Of a DNA stretch of 5,060 bases, positions 4,755-5,060 are shown in pieces. How positions within the stretch are numbered: position 1 is the first letter of the stretch; each line of letters opens with the position of its first letter. The notes under the pieces were generated by a model that was not told where the DNA came from, ran no database searches, and saw only the letters and a list, made by a program, of their open reading frames with translations. Origin of the DNA: Desulfobacteraceae bacterium (lineage in GTDB: Bacteria > Desulfobacterota > DSM-4660 > Desulfatiglandales > Desulfatiglandaceae); NCBI GenBank assembly GCA_013203065.1, contig JABMQV010000157.1, forward strand, positions 1 through 5,060. Reading direction: 5' to 3'. Both the position numbers and the translations under genes were made by a program.

Positions 4755-5060
4755 ATGTTTGAGAAGATCGCAAGAAATGAACCGATCCGGGAAGTCAAAA
4801 CTGTTCCACTCGACGAGGAGGGTTTTGTGCGTGGTTTACGTTTCTTGTGTGATCGTGATCCAGACCTTGCACAGATTGTGGCGAACCTGGGTCCACCACC
4901 CGCGCGGGAGCGGGAGCCTGGTTTTCCAACGCTTATCCACATTATCCTGGAACAGCAAGTTTCCCTGGCATCTGCCAAGGCAGCGTATGATCGTCTCTTG
5001 AAAGCAGTATCGCCTCTTACCCCGGAGCAGTTCCTTAGATTGGATAATGCTACCCTGAAG
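4755..5060 (+). CDS. DNA-3-methyladenine glycosylase family (HhH-GPD), N-terminal part, runs off the window
   Basis: From ATG 4755 the frame is open for 102 codons to the last base. The N-terminal region contains GFVRGLRFLCDRDPDLAQIVANLGPPPARERE (23-54), which matches the beginning of AlkA/DNA-3-methyladenine glycosylase II type proteins. It is followed by GFPTLIHIILEQQVSLASAKAAYDRL (56-81), the conserved first helix of the HhH-GPD fold. The family excises alkylated bases such as 3-methyladenine as the first step of base excision repair in the cytoplasm. The helix-hairpin-helix and catalytic Asp should lie beyond the window. The upstream frame stops with TAG at 4737-4739, so 4755 is the first ATG. 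No clear Shine-Dalgarno is seen (GAAAG at 4743 is weak). It lies behind a strong hairpin and is probably its own transcription unit. Confidence 0.85.
   Translation, partial: MFEKIARNEPIREVKTVPLDEEGFVRGLRFLCDRDPDLAQIVANLGPPPAREREPGFPTLIHIILEQQVSLASAKAAYDRLLKAVSPLTPEQFLRLDNATLK

Noticed and set aside
4736..5001. Open frames of about 80 codons on both strands over the glycosylase gene
   Set aside because: The frame from ATG 4755 encodes a recognisable HhH-GPD N-terminus to the window edge; the other frames are shadows.

Overview
The window looks like chromosomal DNA from an anaerobic or microaerophilic environmental bacterium, most plausibly of the Desulfobacterota (old Deltaproteobacteria). 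This rests on recognised sequence families: a lipoprotein-type MsrA-MsrB fusion, a Cys-rich DUF3795 protein, an SCP2 tail of the kind found on anaerobe flavodoxin-like proteins, and a QVTSDPP-type flavin reductase. A degenerate heptamer repeat in an intergenic region fits too. No marker gene fixes the taxonomy, so this is inference. All recognisable genes are on the + strand, but most gaps are over 100 bases, so they are probably several transcription units rather than one operon.

Layout: 1-71 is the 3' tail of an unidentified gene. 72-311 has no gene but holds a heptad-phased degenerate repeat (174-250), a small GNRA-capped hairpin and a strong Shine-Dalgarno. 312-1220 is a complete pirin. 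1366-1680 is a small YdhR-like ABM-fold protein. 1681-1899 is non-coding apart from a possible longer N-terminus of the next gene, and carries a conspicuous inverted repeat (1772-1800). 1900-2979 is a bifunctional methionine sulfoxide reductase MsrA-MsrB with a lipoprotein-like N-terminus. 3034-3492 is a DUF3795 protein with 12 cysteines. 3500-3658 is the C-terminal half of an SCP2 domain, without its N-terminal half. 3670-4200 is a flavin-reductase-like protein whose normal N-terminus appears to be replaced by a piece of a Fic-protein N-terminus. 4269-4598 is a small three-helix membrane protein. 4681-4713 is a strong intergenic hairpin. 4755 to the window end is the 5' part of a DNA-3-methyladenine glycosylase (HhH-GPD).

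Many of the genes touch redox or damage control: pirin, Msr protein repair, flavin reductase and alkylation repair of DNA. There is no clear sign of a single pathway. The most unusual part is 3490-3790, where a truncated SCP2 domain and an in-frame Fic_N/flavin-reductase chimera lie back to back behind an intact DUF3795 gene. I read this as a rearrangement scar or a young fusion gene. I see no CRISPR array, tRNA, rRNA, insertion sequence or complete defence system.
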